64,000 bases of DNA from the NCBI RefSeq assembly GCF_902388705.1, contig NZ_CABMQJ010000003.1:117214-181213 (forward strand), written 5' to 3'. This document shows positions 22,769 to 32,600 of the stretch, piece after piece. The position numbers were made by a program, and so were the translations under genes. Source of the DNA: an uncultured Alistipes sp. (lineage in GTDB: Bacteria > Bacteroidota > Bacteroidia > Bacteroidales > Rikenellaceae). Every line of letters begins with the position of its first letter. The first letter of the stretch is position 1. The notes beneath the pieces were generated by a model, which saw nothing but the letters and a program-made list of their open reading frames with translations, ran no database searches and had not been told where the DNA came from.

Positions 22769-24391
22769 ATGAAAAATTGCCTTCCGTATATCGCTTTTGC
22801 CTTCTGCCTCGTTGCGCTCTGTGCCTGCCACAAGGGGGAAACGGAGGTGCTGCTGGCCGAACTGGACCGCACCATCGAAAACAAACCCATTTACAGGGGA
22901 CGCTTCAACCACCGCGCCGATTCGCTCCGCCGGGCGCTGCGGGACGCCGGCGACGATACGCTGCGCTGGCAGACCGCGAACCGGCTTTTCGACGCCTATA
23001 TCACCTACAACATCGACACCGCCGCGCGTTACGTCGCCCTGATGTACGACCTTGCCCGGCGTACCGGGAGCCGGGATATGAGATTTTTGTCCACCACCTG
23101 CGATGTTTCCGTGCTGATCGGCCGCAATAACATCGAGGATGCCTACGACCGCATCCGCTCGCTCGATACCGCGGGCATCACCAGGCGGATGCGGGCGAGT
23201 TACTACACCCAGCAGATGGTCGTTTACGGCCGCCTCGCCTCGCAGAATACCTCCGAAGTGCGCAGCAGGGCCTATGCCGATACGCTCGCCCGGATACGGC
23301 GCACGCGCATCGGCTTCGGCGGGCATTCGTATGTCACGCGCCAGCGGCTGCTGGCCATCGATTTGATGTCGCAGCAGCGCTACGACGAGGCGCTCGGCGT
23401 GCTGCTGCCGCTCTACGATCCTGCGCAGAGCTCCCGGACGCTGGCCCGCGTGGCCTATAACATCGCCAATGTGTACGAGTCCCTCGGCGATCGCGAACAG
23501 CGTAAGTACTGGCTCGCCCGTGCCGCGATCAACGATTTGAAAACCCCCGTCCGGGAGTACCTTTCGCTGTACGAGCTGGCCCTGATGATGTTCGAGGATA
23601 AAGACATGGAACGGGCGGCGCGCTATATCCAGTGTACGGTCGCCGACATGCTCGCGTGCAATTACAACACCCGGATTTTCCACTCGAGCCAGGCCGAGAT
23701 GATCATCAACCAGGCCGTCGTTTACAGCATCAATTCCCGCAGCCGCATCCTGACGGTCATGGTCAGCGTCTTCCTGCTGTTGCTGGTGGTCATCGCCCTG
23801 CTGCTGTTCCACACGCTGCGCCAGCACCGGCGGTTGAGGCGCAACACCGCCCTTATTTACGAGGTCAACGGACGGCTGCACGAACGCAACGAACAGTTCC
23901 GCGCCGTGAACGACCGCCTGCGCGACGCCAACAAAATCAAGGACAGCTACGTGTTCCGCTACATGTACCTTGCGACGCATTACATCGGCCGGGTCGACGA
24001 ATACCGGCTCGAACTGCGGAAAACCGCGAAAACCGACGGCACGGAGGCCCTGATGCGCAAACTGCGCTCGCCCTCGGACGTCGACCGGGACTACCGCGAC
24101 TTCTACCGCATCTTCGACGAAACGTTCCTCGGCATTTTCCCCGACTTCGTGGAGCGTGTCAACGAACTGCTCGAGGAGCCGGCGCGTTTTCCCGTCCGCA
24201 CCGACGGGGCGCTTCCCACCGAGCTGCGTATTTTGGCCGTCATGCGTCTGGGCATCACCGACAGCGGCCGTATCGCCAGTTTCCTGAACTGCGCCTCGGC
24301 GACGGTCTATACCTACCGCACCAAACTCCGTAATTCGGCCCTCGGATCGCGCGGCGATTTCGAGAACCGAATCAGGCATATCGGCCTCTGA
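22769..24391 (+). CDS. DUF6377-like membrane-anchored regulator with C-terminal HTH
   Basis: 540 residues. An N-terminal signal with lipobox-like LCAC (Cys20) leads into an all-helical, TPR-like sensor region (about 25-320). One membrane helix follows at 327-349, then a coiled stretch, and a C-terminal helix-turn-helix with LPTELRILAVMRLGITDSGR (482-501) and ATVYTYRTKLRNSA. This layout is that of Bacteroidales DUF6377 proteins, which resemble other one-piece membrane regulators with outside sensor and inside DNA-binding domain. Its position right after PUL A, with its own promoter, suggests it is the local regulator of that locus. No kinase domain is present. The start follows the promoter box at 22744-22751. 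Confidence 0.85.
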   Translation: MKNCLPYIAFAFCLVALCACHKGETEVLLAELDRTIENKPIYRGRFNHRADSLRRALRDAGDDTLRWQTANRLFDAYITYNIDTAARYVALMYDLARRTGSRDMRFLSTTCDVSVLIGRNNIEDAYDRIRSLDTAGITRRMRASYYTQQMVVYGRLASQNTSEVRSRAYADTLARIRRTRIGFGGHSYVTRQRLLAIDLMSQQRYDEALGVLLPLYDPAQSSRTLARVAYNIANVYESLGDREQRKYWLARAAINDLKTPVREYLSLYELALMMFEDKDMERAARYIQCTVADMLACNYNTRIFHSSQAEMIINQAVVYSINSRSRILTVMVSVFLLLLVVIALLLFHTLRQHRRLRRNTALIYEVNGRLHERNEQFRAVNDRLRDANKIKDSYVFRYMYLATHYIGRVDEYRLELRKTAKTDGTEALMRKLRSPSDVDRDYRDFYRIFDETFLGIFPDFVERVNELLEEPARFPVRTDGALPTELRILAVMRLGITDSGRIASFLNCASATVYTYRTKLRNSALGSRGDFENRIRHIGL

Positions 24392-24507
24392 CGGGTTTGG
24401 CCGCCTTGCCGAATGGTAACGCCGGCTTTTTTGCCTGGCCTCTGCCGGGCATTTCCCGGTATGCTGCAGAATCTTTCCCCGGAGCGCTGCCGGTTTTTTC
24501 CGGAGCG

Positions 24508-24547
24508 TTGCCGGGCTTCCGTCATATCCCTGTCGGAAGCCCGGCAA
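24508..24547. terminator. Perfect 14-bp inverted repeat between convergent genes
   Basis: TTGCCGGGCTTCCG (24508-24521) is exactly complementary to CGGAAGCCCGGCAA (24534-24547) with a 12-base loop. On the minus strand it is followed within about 12 bases by a run of A/T. It lies between the convergent DUF6377 and GH5-like genes and should stop transcription from both sides. Confidence 0.65.
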
Positions 24548-24559
24548 AAGCCCGGAGTT

Positions 24560-26362
24560 TTAGTGTTCCCCGCGTACGATCACATAATCGCCGGGGGCGA
24601 GCGACATCCCGTCGAGGCCGTCGAGCACGCCTGCTTTCTGCCGCTTGCCGTTTGCGAGGCGGTAGAGCGTGTATTTGCCCTCTTTCCAGGCCTTGAGCCG
24701 GATGCTCATGGTGTTCGGCGTGTCGTAGTCGAGCGCGCTGACCGTGCCCTGGACACGGCTGTTCCACGGCTCCGAGAGCCACCGGTGGTTGGGCTCCAGC
24801 GTGACGAACAGCTCGCCGTCCCGCTCGTCGATGAAGTAGATGCCCGTCCCGGTGTAGGTCACCAGCGACGAACTGCCTGTGCCGGCGATGCTTTTAACCC
24901 CGTCGCTGACGTTCAGCGGGCACCATTGCGTCACGTCGCCCGAATGGTAGAACTTTTCCGGCGAGGAGAAGATGCTCACGTCGCGGCTTTTCGAGATGGC
25001 GAAGTTGCTGCCCAGCTGCTCGTTGACCAGCCGGTCGTACATCTGTCCCGCCGGGGTGGATTTGTATATCTCGCCGGCGACGATGAAGCTGGCCGCTTTT
25101 TTCGGCGTGCAGGTGAGGCTTAAGAAATGCGACCCGCTGTGATAGGGGGCGTATTCCTGCATGGTGTACGTCCACATCGAGGCGCACTGCACGCCCAGCG
25201 CCCGGAAATACTGTGCCTGAATGGGGTAGAGGTATGCGCTCTGGTTGAAGAAGGTTTCGAATTCGTAGACCGCCTTGGCCTTGCCGGCGTATTCGGGAAG
25301 CGTCATCCACCCGTAGCCGTTCACGTCGTCGAAATACTGGTTGAACCAACCCGAATAATCCTGCGAAGTGAGGTCCTTGGGATTGTTCCAGTAGTCCTGC
25401 GACACGAGATCCTGCCCGGGGTAGTTGCAGCAGGCCACGGCTTCGGCCTTCGAGGCGAGGGCGCCTTTGAAAATATCGGAATTGCCGTTGCGGTAACGGT
25501 GCCAGTTGTGGCTCCAGACGACGGGCTGCTGCGCTCCGGCCGCCCGTATGAGGTCGTGCATGCCGTCGATGTAGTCCCGGATGAGTTCCTCCCGGAAGAG
25601 TGCATACGAAACGTCGTTGTCCTGCCGCCCGTTGCCGGCCGCCCAGGCCTGGAAATCGGCGTAGAGGGCCGGTTTGGTCTGTATGTCGGTATAGCTGAAG
25701 GCATCGGGTTCGTTGATCAGCTCCCACAGGGCGATGTGCTTCTCTGCCGCATAGGTCGTCCCCGAATAGCTGTTTTTGCGCGCGAGCAGCTGGCGGATGT
25801 AGTTTTTCGATTTCCGCACGACCTCCTTGTCATGCACCCATTCCTGGCGGGTGGCGGTCATGAATACCGAATTGGGTACGTAACCGTTGCCCATGTGGTT
25901 GATGAATGCGAGCGTGACGTAAATGCCCTGTTCGGCGGCTTTGGCGACCATGTAGTCCAATACGTCCAGGTAGGGCGTTTCGACCAGGTTGCCTTCGGCG
26001 TCGGTGAAGTCGGCCGGGGTCAGGTGGCAGCGGATGACCGAAACCTTGAGTTTGGCCACCTCTTCGAGGTTGTTCTCGGCCACGCGTTTGAGCGCTTCGG
26101 CCGTTTCCGGAATCCCGCGTCTTTTGAGCCGGTCGTTGTATTCCCAGCTCAAACAGGGCTGGAAGTTGACGCCCCAGAGCGCTAATTCTCCGCCTTCGGG
26201 CGCATATAATTTTCCGTTCTGCACGGATACGTAATCCCCCGTCGCGGGCGGAGTCGGGGGCGTCGGCGGGTTGGGGTCGGGCGTTTCGTCCGTTCCGGAG
26301 TTGGAACAGCAGGCCAGGGTCATCAACAGACCTATTGCAACGATAAAGCGCGTCTTGATCAT
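24560..26362 (-). CDS. GH5-like (clan GH-A) glycoside hydrolase lipoprotein
   Basis: 600 residues. The lipobox LAC (Cys18, with a second Cys19) is followed by a Pro/Thr-rich linker (27-41) and a TIM barrel. The acid/base glutamate is probably Glu218 in WELINEPD and the nucleophile probably Glu367 in AVYEFETFF. A C-terminal beta domain (about 480-600) follows, of the kind seen in multi-domain mannanase/glucanase-like enzymes. Endo- or exo-beta-mannanase or glucanase activity at the surface is likely; the exact family number is uncertain. It lies downstream of two fimbrillin-like genes on the same strand but has its own -7 box, so it may be transcribed with them or alone. Confidence 0.83.
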   Translation of the reverse strand: MIKTRFIVAIGLLMTLACCSNSGTDETPDPNPPTPPTPPATGDYVSVQNGKLYAPEGGELALWGVNFQPCLSWEYNDRLKRRGIPETAEALKRVAENNLEEVAKLKVSVIRCHLTPADFTDAEGNLVETPYLDVLDYMVAKAAEQGIYVTLAFINHMGNGYVPNSVFMTATRQEWVHDKEVVRKSKNYIRQLLARKNSYSGTTYAAEKHIALWELINEPDAFSYTDIQTKPALYADFQAWAAGNGRQDNDVSYALFREELIRDYIDGMHDLIRAAGAQQPVVWSHNWHRYRNGNSDIFKGALASKAEAVACCNYPGQDLVSQDYWNNPKDLTSQDYSGWFNQYFDDVNGYGWMTLPEYAGKAKAVYEFETFFNQSAYLYPIQAQYFRALGVQCASMWTYTMQEYAPYHSGSHFLSLTCTPKKAASFIVAGEIYKSTPAGQMYDRLVNEQLGSNFAISKSRDVSIFSSPEKFYHSGDVTQWCPLNVSDGVKSIAGTGSSSLVTYTGTGIYFIDERDGELFVTLEPNHRWLSEPWNSRVQGTVSALDYDTPNTMSIRLKAWKEGKYTLYRLANGKRQKAGVLDGLDGMSLAPGDYVIVRGEH

Positions 26363-26385
26363 GAGTTTGGTTTTTATTCGGTTTT

Positions 26386-26393
26386 CAAAGATA
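26386..26393 (-). promoter_or_regulatory. Candidate -7 box (TATCTTTG) of the GH5-like gene
   Basis: Full TAnnTTTG match on the minus strand, 24 bases before the ATG at 26360-26362. No clear -33 box. It lies in the 84-base gap after the GLUG-repeat gene. Confidence 0.5.
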
Positions 26394-26446
26394 ATTCAAA
26401 TGCGGCCCAACCCCGTCCTTTGGCCGGACGGGGTTCTGCGGCCGTG

Positions 26447-28708
26447 TTATTTTTCCCAGGCGAGTTTGGGGTATCCGCCGCCCGAGTTGCCCAGCGTGCG
26501 CCAGTAGGCGTCCGGGGCGTCGGCCGTGGTTCGCCATGCCTGGTGCGTCGAGGGCTGGGGCCATGCGGCGCCGAACTTCGCATTGCCGGTCTGGCTGCCG
26601 CCCCCGCCGGCCGGGATGCCGTCCAGGTCGCCGTTCCAGTAACAGTAGGAGATGCTGCCGGAGTTGTGCTCGCCGACGATGGCGCCGATGGCGCTGTCGC
26701 CCTTCACCTGTCCGATGTGGTAGCAGGCCGTGATGGTTCCCTTGTGGAATCCGCAGATGCCGCCTGCCCCGGCCCAGCCCGAGGTCTGGCACTCGATCAG
26801 CCCGTCGTTGTGGCAGGCGATGATCTCCGCACTGGTGCTCTGGCCCGCAATGCCGCCCGAGTTCCATTTGGCGCCTACCTTGCCCGCATTGTAGCACGAG
26901 CTGATCGTCGCCCCGCTGTTGAGCTGCCCGCAGATGCCTCCGGCCTGCGACCCTTCGACGATAACGGTGCCCGTGTTGTAGCAGCGCGTGATGAGCGTGG
27001 CGTTGTATGTGAGTCCCGCGATTCCGCCGTTATTGTCGCCTGCGCCCCACGGCAGGATGAGGTCGCCCGTGTTGTAGCAGTCGGCGATTTCACATCCGTC
27101 GGCCTGCCCCGTGATACCGCCCGTTTTGCTGGGTTTGCCGCCGATGCCGCCCGCGTTGCCGCAGCCGCTGATCGTTCCCTTGCCGCAGTAGCCGGCGATG
27201 CCGCCCGTGCCGTCCGACGGTACGGTGGCGTCGATGGTCAGCGTGCCCGTGTTCAGACATTCCGAGATGGTGCCGTTGTTGTTATACCCGCAGATGCCGC
27301 CCAGCGTGTTGCTGCCGCCGTCGGTCACCGAAGCGCGGTTGGTGCACCGCTCGATTGTTCCGGTGTTCTCTCCGCAGACCATGCCCGCATGCCACTGCCC
27401 CTTGAGTGCGCTGGCCGAGGCGATCACCACGTTCCGGATGGTCCCCGCATTCGCGGCGAAGAGCCCGGCGTTACCGTTTCCGAGCGACACCTTGAGGCGG
27501 CTGACGGTAAAGTTGCCGCCGTCGTAGATGCCGTTCAGTTTCGAAATGGGCGTCCACTCGGCGTCGAGCAGGTCGATATTGCCCTGCTGGAGGTATTTGT
27601 TCCCGCGGCTGGCGTCGTCGAGGTCGATCATCTTCAGTTCGGCGATTGTGTTGACGGGGATGAAGCCGTTGTCGTCCGCATCGCGGAAAGCGACTTTCCC
27701 GTCGACGATTCGGAGGCTGATTTCACTGCTCTCCTCGCGTCCGATTTCGTATTCCATGCCGTCGCAGACGATTCTTGCGATGGTGCCGACCGGAACCCCG
27801 GCCTGTTCCAGGGCCTCGCCCCCTGCGTCGAGCGTGATTTCCGTCGGGCTGTCCGACCCGGCCAGGTAAACCTCGACGGTGCGGTTTTCAAGCCCCTCGA
27901 GCCGGTAATGCGTCGGGGTCATGCCCTGGGCCGTTCCTCCGGCACCTTCGGCCCAACTGCCCACGCCGATGGTTCCCAGCGTCAGTTTGCTGCCGTTGAG
28001 CACCAGCGGTACCGTGTAACGGTAATCGGCGAGGAACACTCCGTCGGTGGGGGATGCCGCTGCGCTCACCTCCGTGGTGCTGACGGCCCCGTTGACCGTA
28101 ACCGAAACCGTAAACCGGGGTGTCGACGGTTCGATGATTGCCTGCCATTTGTTGCCGTTTGCGACATGGTAAGCCTTTATTCCGTCCACCGTGAGCGCCG
28201 TGGCCGCAATCGTTCCCATTTCGAATTCCACCATGGTTTTCAGGTGCCTCATCGGGACGTTGTCCATCTCCCGCAGCGGTACCTGGGCGGGGTTGTCCCA
28301 AGCCAGCTGGTCGGCGTCGACGAGTCCCTGCGCCGTGCCGTCCTGTATGGCTGCGCCCTCCTTTTTGAGGGTGATTCCTACGGGCTGGCGCTTGTTGTCG
28401 GGGAATACCACCGCGTCCCCGTCCGGCACCCATTTCCCGCCGTCGTATTTATATGTGGCCTGCATGCGGTCGCTGCCGCTGCCGAGCGTCACCGACATCG
28501 TATGTCCCGCGCGGGTCGATGCCGGGCCCATCGTGGGGTCGTCGTCGCCGGCCTCGGCGCGTGAAACCTCGGCCATTCGGGTGCGGATGGAGATGCTTTC
28601 CACCGTCGTAGGCTCCGGCCGGCCGTTCTTTGCAGTGTCGTCGTCGGAGCATCCTGTCGCTGCCGTGCCCAGCGCGAGCATGGCCAGATAGAGGATATGT
28701 CGTTTCAT
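26447..28708 (-). CDS. Fimbrillin-like surface lipoprotein with about ten GLUG repeats
   Basis: 753 residues. The lipobox ATGC (Cys20) marks a lipoprotein. The N-terminal part (about 30-340) resembles Mfa-like fimbrillin domains. From about residue 405 to 690 there are about ten GLUG-type repeats of 25-30 residues, each with a GGI(A/C)G turn and a cysteine-bearing strand (examples: GGICGYNNNGTISECLN, GGIAGYCGKGTISGCGN, GGICGQLNSGATISSCYN). GLUG repeats form beta-helix-like adhesion modules. It starts 18 bases after the upstream fimbrillin gene and is probably co-expressed with it. A role in surface attachment is inferred. Regular, cysteine-rich repeats make this gene prone to repeat-number change. 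Confidence 0.85.
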   Translation of the reverse strand: MKRHILYLAMLALGTAATGCSDDDTAKNGRPEPTTVESISIRTRMAEVSRAEAGDDDPTMGPASTRAGHTMSVTLGSGSDRMQATYKYDGGKWVPDGDAVVFPDNKRQPVGITLKKEGAAIQDGTAQGLVDADQLAWDNPAQVPLREMDNVPMRHLKTMVEFEMGTIAATALTVDGIKAYHVANGNKWQAIIEPSTPRFTVSVTVNGAVSTTEVSAAASPTDGVFLADYRYTVPLVLNGSKLTLGTIGVGSWAEGAGGTAQGMTPTHYRLEGLENRTVEVYLAGSDSPTEITLDAGGEALEQAGVPVGTIARIVCDGMEYEIGREESSEISLRIVDGKVAFRDADDNGFIPVNTIAELKMIDLDDASRGNKYLQQGNIDLLDAEWTPISKLNGIYDGGNFTVSRLKVSLGNGNAGLFAANAGTIRNVVIASASALKGQWHAGMVCGENTGTIERCTNRASVTDGGSNTLGGICGYNNNGTISECLNTGTLTIDATVPSDGTGGIAGYCGKGTISGCGNAGGIGGKPSKTGGITGQADGCEIADCYNTGDLILPWGAGDNNGGIAGLTYNATLITRCYNTGTVIVEGSQAGGICGQLNSGATISSCYNAGKVGAKWNSGGIAGQSTSAEIIACHNDGLIECQTSGWAGAGGICGFHKGTITACYHIGQVKGDSAIGAIVGEHNSGSISYCYWNGDLDGIPAGGGGSQTGNAKFGAAWPQPSTHQAWRTTADAPDAYWRTLGNSGGGYPKLAWEK

Positions 28709-28726
28709 GATATGCGCTTTAATAGA

Positions 28727-29449
28727 TTAGAAGTTGATTTCGATCGTGTGGTTTTGCCCGGCTGTCAGGGCCGGCATCGTCTTGATGACGAAGTTCCGGG
28801 GACGCTCCTGCCCGCCGATTGTGACGGTGCCGATGGTCTCGGGGGCGATTTCCGTATCCCCAGGCAGCATAATCAACTGTGCGTCGCCTGTCTGCGTGTC
28901 GCAATAGGCGTCGTATCCTGCCACGCAGAGCGACGTGATTTTGCTGCCCGACATCGTGCCGACGAGCGTGAATGTGAGTTTCGGCCGTTCGTGTCCCAGC
29001 GTCAGGGGAACGGCCTGCGCCGGGTCGACATCTTTCAGCTCGGCCGAAAGCCAGTCCGCGGCGAGGAATGCCTCCTTCGTCTGCTGGTCTTTGGCCACGG
29101 TTCCGCCCTGGGCCTGCCGCGCCGCTTCTGCCGGCCAGCTTACCCTGACGGTGGACAGGGCGCTCCCGTCCACGGGGAAGTAGAGCACGTCGTCCTGCGT
29201 GGCTCCTGCCAGCGTATTGTCCGCATAGGCGTAGGTCGCCGTCCGGGCTTTAACGGTTACCGAGGCTTCGCCCAGCCCCGGAATCCCGAAGTAGTCGTCC
29301 GCCGCATAGTTCGCCGCGGCGCGGCTTCCGGTGCCGATTCCCGCGATGCGGAGCCGGACGGGTGTGCCCGTATCGAGCGTTTGCTGTTCCGAGCAGGAGG
29401 TTCCGGCAAGGAGTGCCGCAACGGCACAAAAGAGTAAGAGTTGTTTCAT
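28727..29449 (-). CDS. Fimbrillin-family (Mfa-like) lipoprotein
   Basis: 240 residues with lipobox GTSC (Cys19). The mature part shows the two-beta-domain pattern of Mfa-like fimbrillins: PVRLRIAGIGTGSRAAANY near the start, DDVLYFPVDGSALSTVRVSWP in the middle and the closing AGQNHTIEINF. These proteins are anchor or tip subunits of type V pili or free surface lipoproteins. It heads the pair with the GLUG-repeat protein, behind a promoter at 29493-29500. No usher, anchor or protease genes for a full fimbria are present, so a two-protein surface complex is more likely than a pilus. Confidence 0.82.
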   Translation of the reverse strand: MKQLLLFCAVAALLAGTSCSEQQTLDTGTPVRLRIAGIGTGSRAAANYAADDYFGIPGLGEASVTVKARTATYAYADNTLAGATQDDVLYFPVDGSALSTVRVSWPAEAARQAQGGTVAKDQQTKEAFLAADWLSAELKDVDPAQAVPLTLGHERPKLTFTLVGTMSGSKITSLCVAGYDAYCDTQTGDAQLIMLPGDTEIAPETIGTVTIGGQERPRNFVIKTMPALTAGQNHTIEINF

Positions 29450-29492
29450 AGTTTATCGGGTTTAGGTTGTCTTCTCCGGTTGTGCGGTATAA

Positions 29493-29500
29493 CAAAAATA
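29493..29500 (-). promoter_or_regulatory. Candidate -7 box (TATTTTTG) of the fimbrillin-like pair
   Basis: Full TAnnTTTG match on the minus strand, 43 bases before the ATG at 29447-29449. A TTTA sits 16 bases upstream, so the -33 box is weak. Confidence 0.55.
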
Positions 29501-29619
29501 GTCCGCCCCGGCGACTTAAATTATCCCGGAATTATCAAATACTATTACGTTTCCGCCATTTACCCTTCCTGCGCGGCCGCAAAGGCCTGCCGTCTTTGTT
29601 CCGGGCAGGCGGGGGATAC

Positions 29620-29652
29620 GAAAAAGCGGCCGGATAGGTGTCCGGCCGCTTC
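29620..29652 (-). terminator. Intrinsic terminator after the hybrid two-component gene
   Basis: Minus strand: AAGCGGCCGGA, a 6-base loop, TCCGGCCGCTT, then TTT. The stem is a perfect 11 bp (29624-29634 with 29641-29651). It lies about 20 bases after the stop at 29673. Confidence 0.85.
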
Positions 29653-29672
29653 CCCGTCCGTTCGGGGCTGCT

Positions 29673-32600
29673 CTATTTCCTGCGGTATTTCTCGGCGTAT
29701 TCCTTGGGCGAAAGCCCGAAGTGCTCGCGGAAGCATTTGGTGAAATAGGAGTGGGAGTTGAACCCCACGCTGTACATGATTTCCGAGATGCGGGTGTCGC
29801 TCTGGGCCAGGTACTGCGCCGCCCGCTTGAGCCGTACGGTGCGGATGAATTCGTTGATCGACTCCCCGGTCAGCGCCTTGACCTTGCGGTAAACCTGCTG
29901 GTAGGAGTAACGTGAAATCTCGCACAGTTCCTGTATGCCGAATTCCGAGTTGTCGATATTCTGCTCGATGGCCTTGACCAGCGTGTTGATGAATTTGTCG
30001 TTCTCCGATTCGATCGGGATTTCCGAAGGGTCGGTGAGCAACTTCTGCCGGTAGCGTTCGCGCAATTTGATGCGCTGCTCGATGAGCGAGTTGACCCGTG
30101 TGCGCAGCGTCTTGATGCTGAACGGCTTGGCGATATATCCGTCTGCGCCGGCCGAATATCCCTCGGCGCGGTTCTCCTCGTCGCCCTTGGCCGTGAGCAG
30201 CAGGAACGGGATGTGGCACGTGAGCAAATCGGCCTTGCTGCGGCGGCACAGTTCGAAGCCGTCCACCCCGGGCATCATGACGTCGCTGATTACCAGGTCG
30301 GGGTAGATGTTGCGGATTTGCTCCCAGCCGTCGTCCCCGTCGTGCGCCGTGTATATTTCGTACTGCTCTTCGAGGTTTATGCGCAGGAAATTCCGCATGT
30401 CCTCGTTGTCCTCGACGATGAGCACCTTCGGGTTGCGCTCGGCGGACTCCGCTCCGGGCTGCCTTTCCGCCGCCCTGCCGGCGGACGGCGCTTCCGCCGG
30501 GTCGACCGGGAGCGTGAACGTGAAAGTGCTGCCTTTGCCCGGGGCGCTTTCGAGGGTGAGCGTGCCGCCGTGCAGCTCGACGAAATCCTTTGCCAGCATC
30601 AGCCCGATGCCCGTGCCGCGGATCGATTCGAACGACGGGTTGCTGCCCTGGTAGAACCGCTCGAAGATGTGTTCCCGGTCGGCTTCCGTGACGCCTATTC
30701 CGGTGTCCGACACCTCGACTGCGGCAAACCGCCCGTCGTCGCTGCGGCGCAGCGAAACCGTTACGCCGATATGCCCGTTGTCGGGCGTGAACTTGAAGGC
30801 GTTGGAGAGCAGGTTGTACAGCACCTTTTCGACTTTGTCGCTGTCGAACTGGAAGGTGAGCTCGGTTTCGGAGGACTCGAAATCGTAGTCGATTCCCCGG
30901 CGTTGCGCCTGGTAGGCGAATGAATCGTAGATCACGCGCACGAAGGAAACGAATTCGCCCGTGCTGGGGTTGAGTTTCATCTTCCCGTTGTCGAATTTGC
31001 GCAGATCCATGATTTGGTCGATCAGCCGCAGCAGCCGCTCGCCGTTCTGCCGCATCAGCGCGAGCTGTTCGAGCTGGCGCTTGTCCTGAATCTGCTCCCC
31101 GAGGCTTTCGATGGGGCCCAGAATCAGCGACAGCGGGGTCTTGAATTCGTGCGATACGTTCGTGAAGAAACGCATTTTCACCTGGTTCAGCTCCTCCGTC
31201 TTCATGCGTTCGAGTTTTTCGAGCCGGAGTTCCGAGAGGAGTTTCATTTTGGTGAGCGTCAGGTTGTAGGCGATGATTACCACCGCGATGATGAGCGCCG
31301 TGTAAATCGTGTATGCCCACCAGCTCAACCACCAGGGCGGCAGGATGTGCACCTCGATGCGTGCCGTGCGGTCGCTCCATATGCCGTCCGAGTTGCAGCC
31401 CTTGACCTTGAAGAGGTACCTGCCCGGCGAGAGGTTCGAATAGGCGGCGTAATTCTGCATGCCGCCCGTCATCTGCCACTCCTTGTCGTATCCCTCCAGC
31501 CGGTAGGCGTACTTGTTGTCCGAGGATGCGAAGTTGAGCAGCGAGAAGTAGAAGCGGAACGAGTTTTCGTTGTGGCGCAGCCGCAGCCCGTCGCTGTACA
31601 GGATCGAGCGCGGCAGTACGATGCGTTTGCCGATTCGGTGTCCGGGGCGCACCTCCTTGTTCCACAGGCTGAACGAGGTGATCACGGTCGGCGATTTGTC
31701 TTCGTTGAGCAGGATTGCGTCTGGGTGGTAGCGGATGTAACCCCCGTCGCCGCCCATGTAGATGTAACCTTGCGGGTCGATGAAGAAACTGTTGTAAATC
31801 AGTTCGTCGATTCTCAAGTCCCGGTTGAGGTCGCAGACGATTTTGTTTTTCCGCACCGGGTCGTACATGATGAGTTTGTTGGTCGTGGCGGCCCAGATGC
31901 GGCCGCGGTTGTCCGACGTGACCGTGCGTATCGACTGCGAGAGGTCGAGGTCGTTGTCGAAACGCTCGAACAGCCCCGTCGCGGGGTCGAGTTTGCAGAG
32001 TCCCCGGTCGGTGCCCGTCCACACGTTCCCGTCGCCGTCGACATGGATGGTGTAGATGCGGTTGCTTATCAGGCTGTGTGGATCGTTCGTGCGCACCTTG
32101 TATTGTACGAAGCGGTCGTTGCGTTTTTCGTACTTGAACAGCCCTTCCTGCGTGGCCGCGAACCAGATGTCCCCCTTGCCGTCCACGTCGAAATACCCGA
32201 TGTCGCAGTTGTCCGACTTGATGATGTCGCTGATCAGCCGGGTCTTGTAGCTCAGGTGCGAAATGCCGCCGTCGGGGCGGTAGTGCGGGGTGATGAAGCA
32301 CAGGCCGCTGCTGATGTTGGTCACGATGTCGTGGTCGGCGTCCTCCTTGATGTCGTAGATGTACTTGAGCGAGAAGTTCCGGTTCGGATGCTCGGCGCGT
32401 ACGAAGCGGTCGCGCGCGGCGTCGTAATAGTCGATTCCGTCGTTGGTGCCCAGCCACAGGGTGCCGTGGCTGTCGCGTACGAGCCGTTTGGCGATGCTGT
32501 GCGAAACGCCCCTGTCGGCCATGTAGCGGGTGTATCCGGGGTTGCGGCGGGTGCTGTCGTACCGCAGGACGCCTTCGTTCGTGGTAATCCACAGGCTGTG

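Noticed and set aside
26447..28708. GLUG repeats as a CRISPR or DNA tandem array
   Set aside because: The repeats are at protein level, inside an intact frame with signal peptide, and differ at DNA level.
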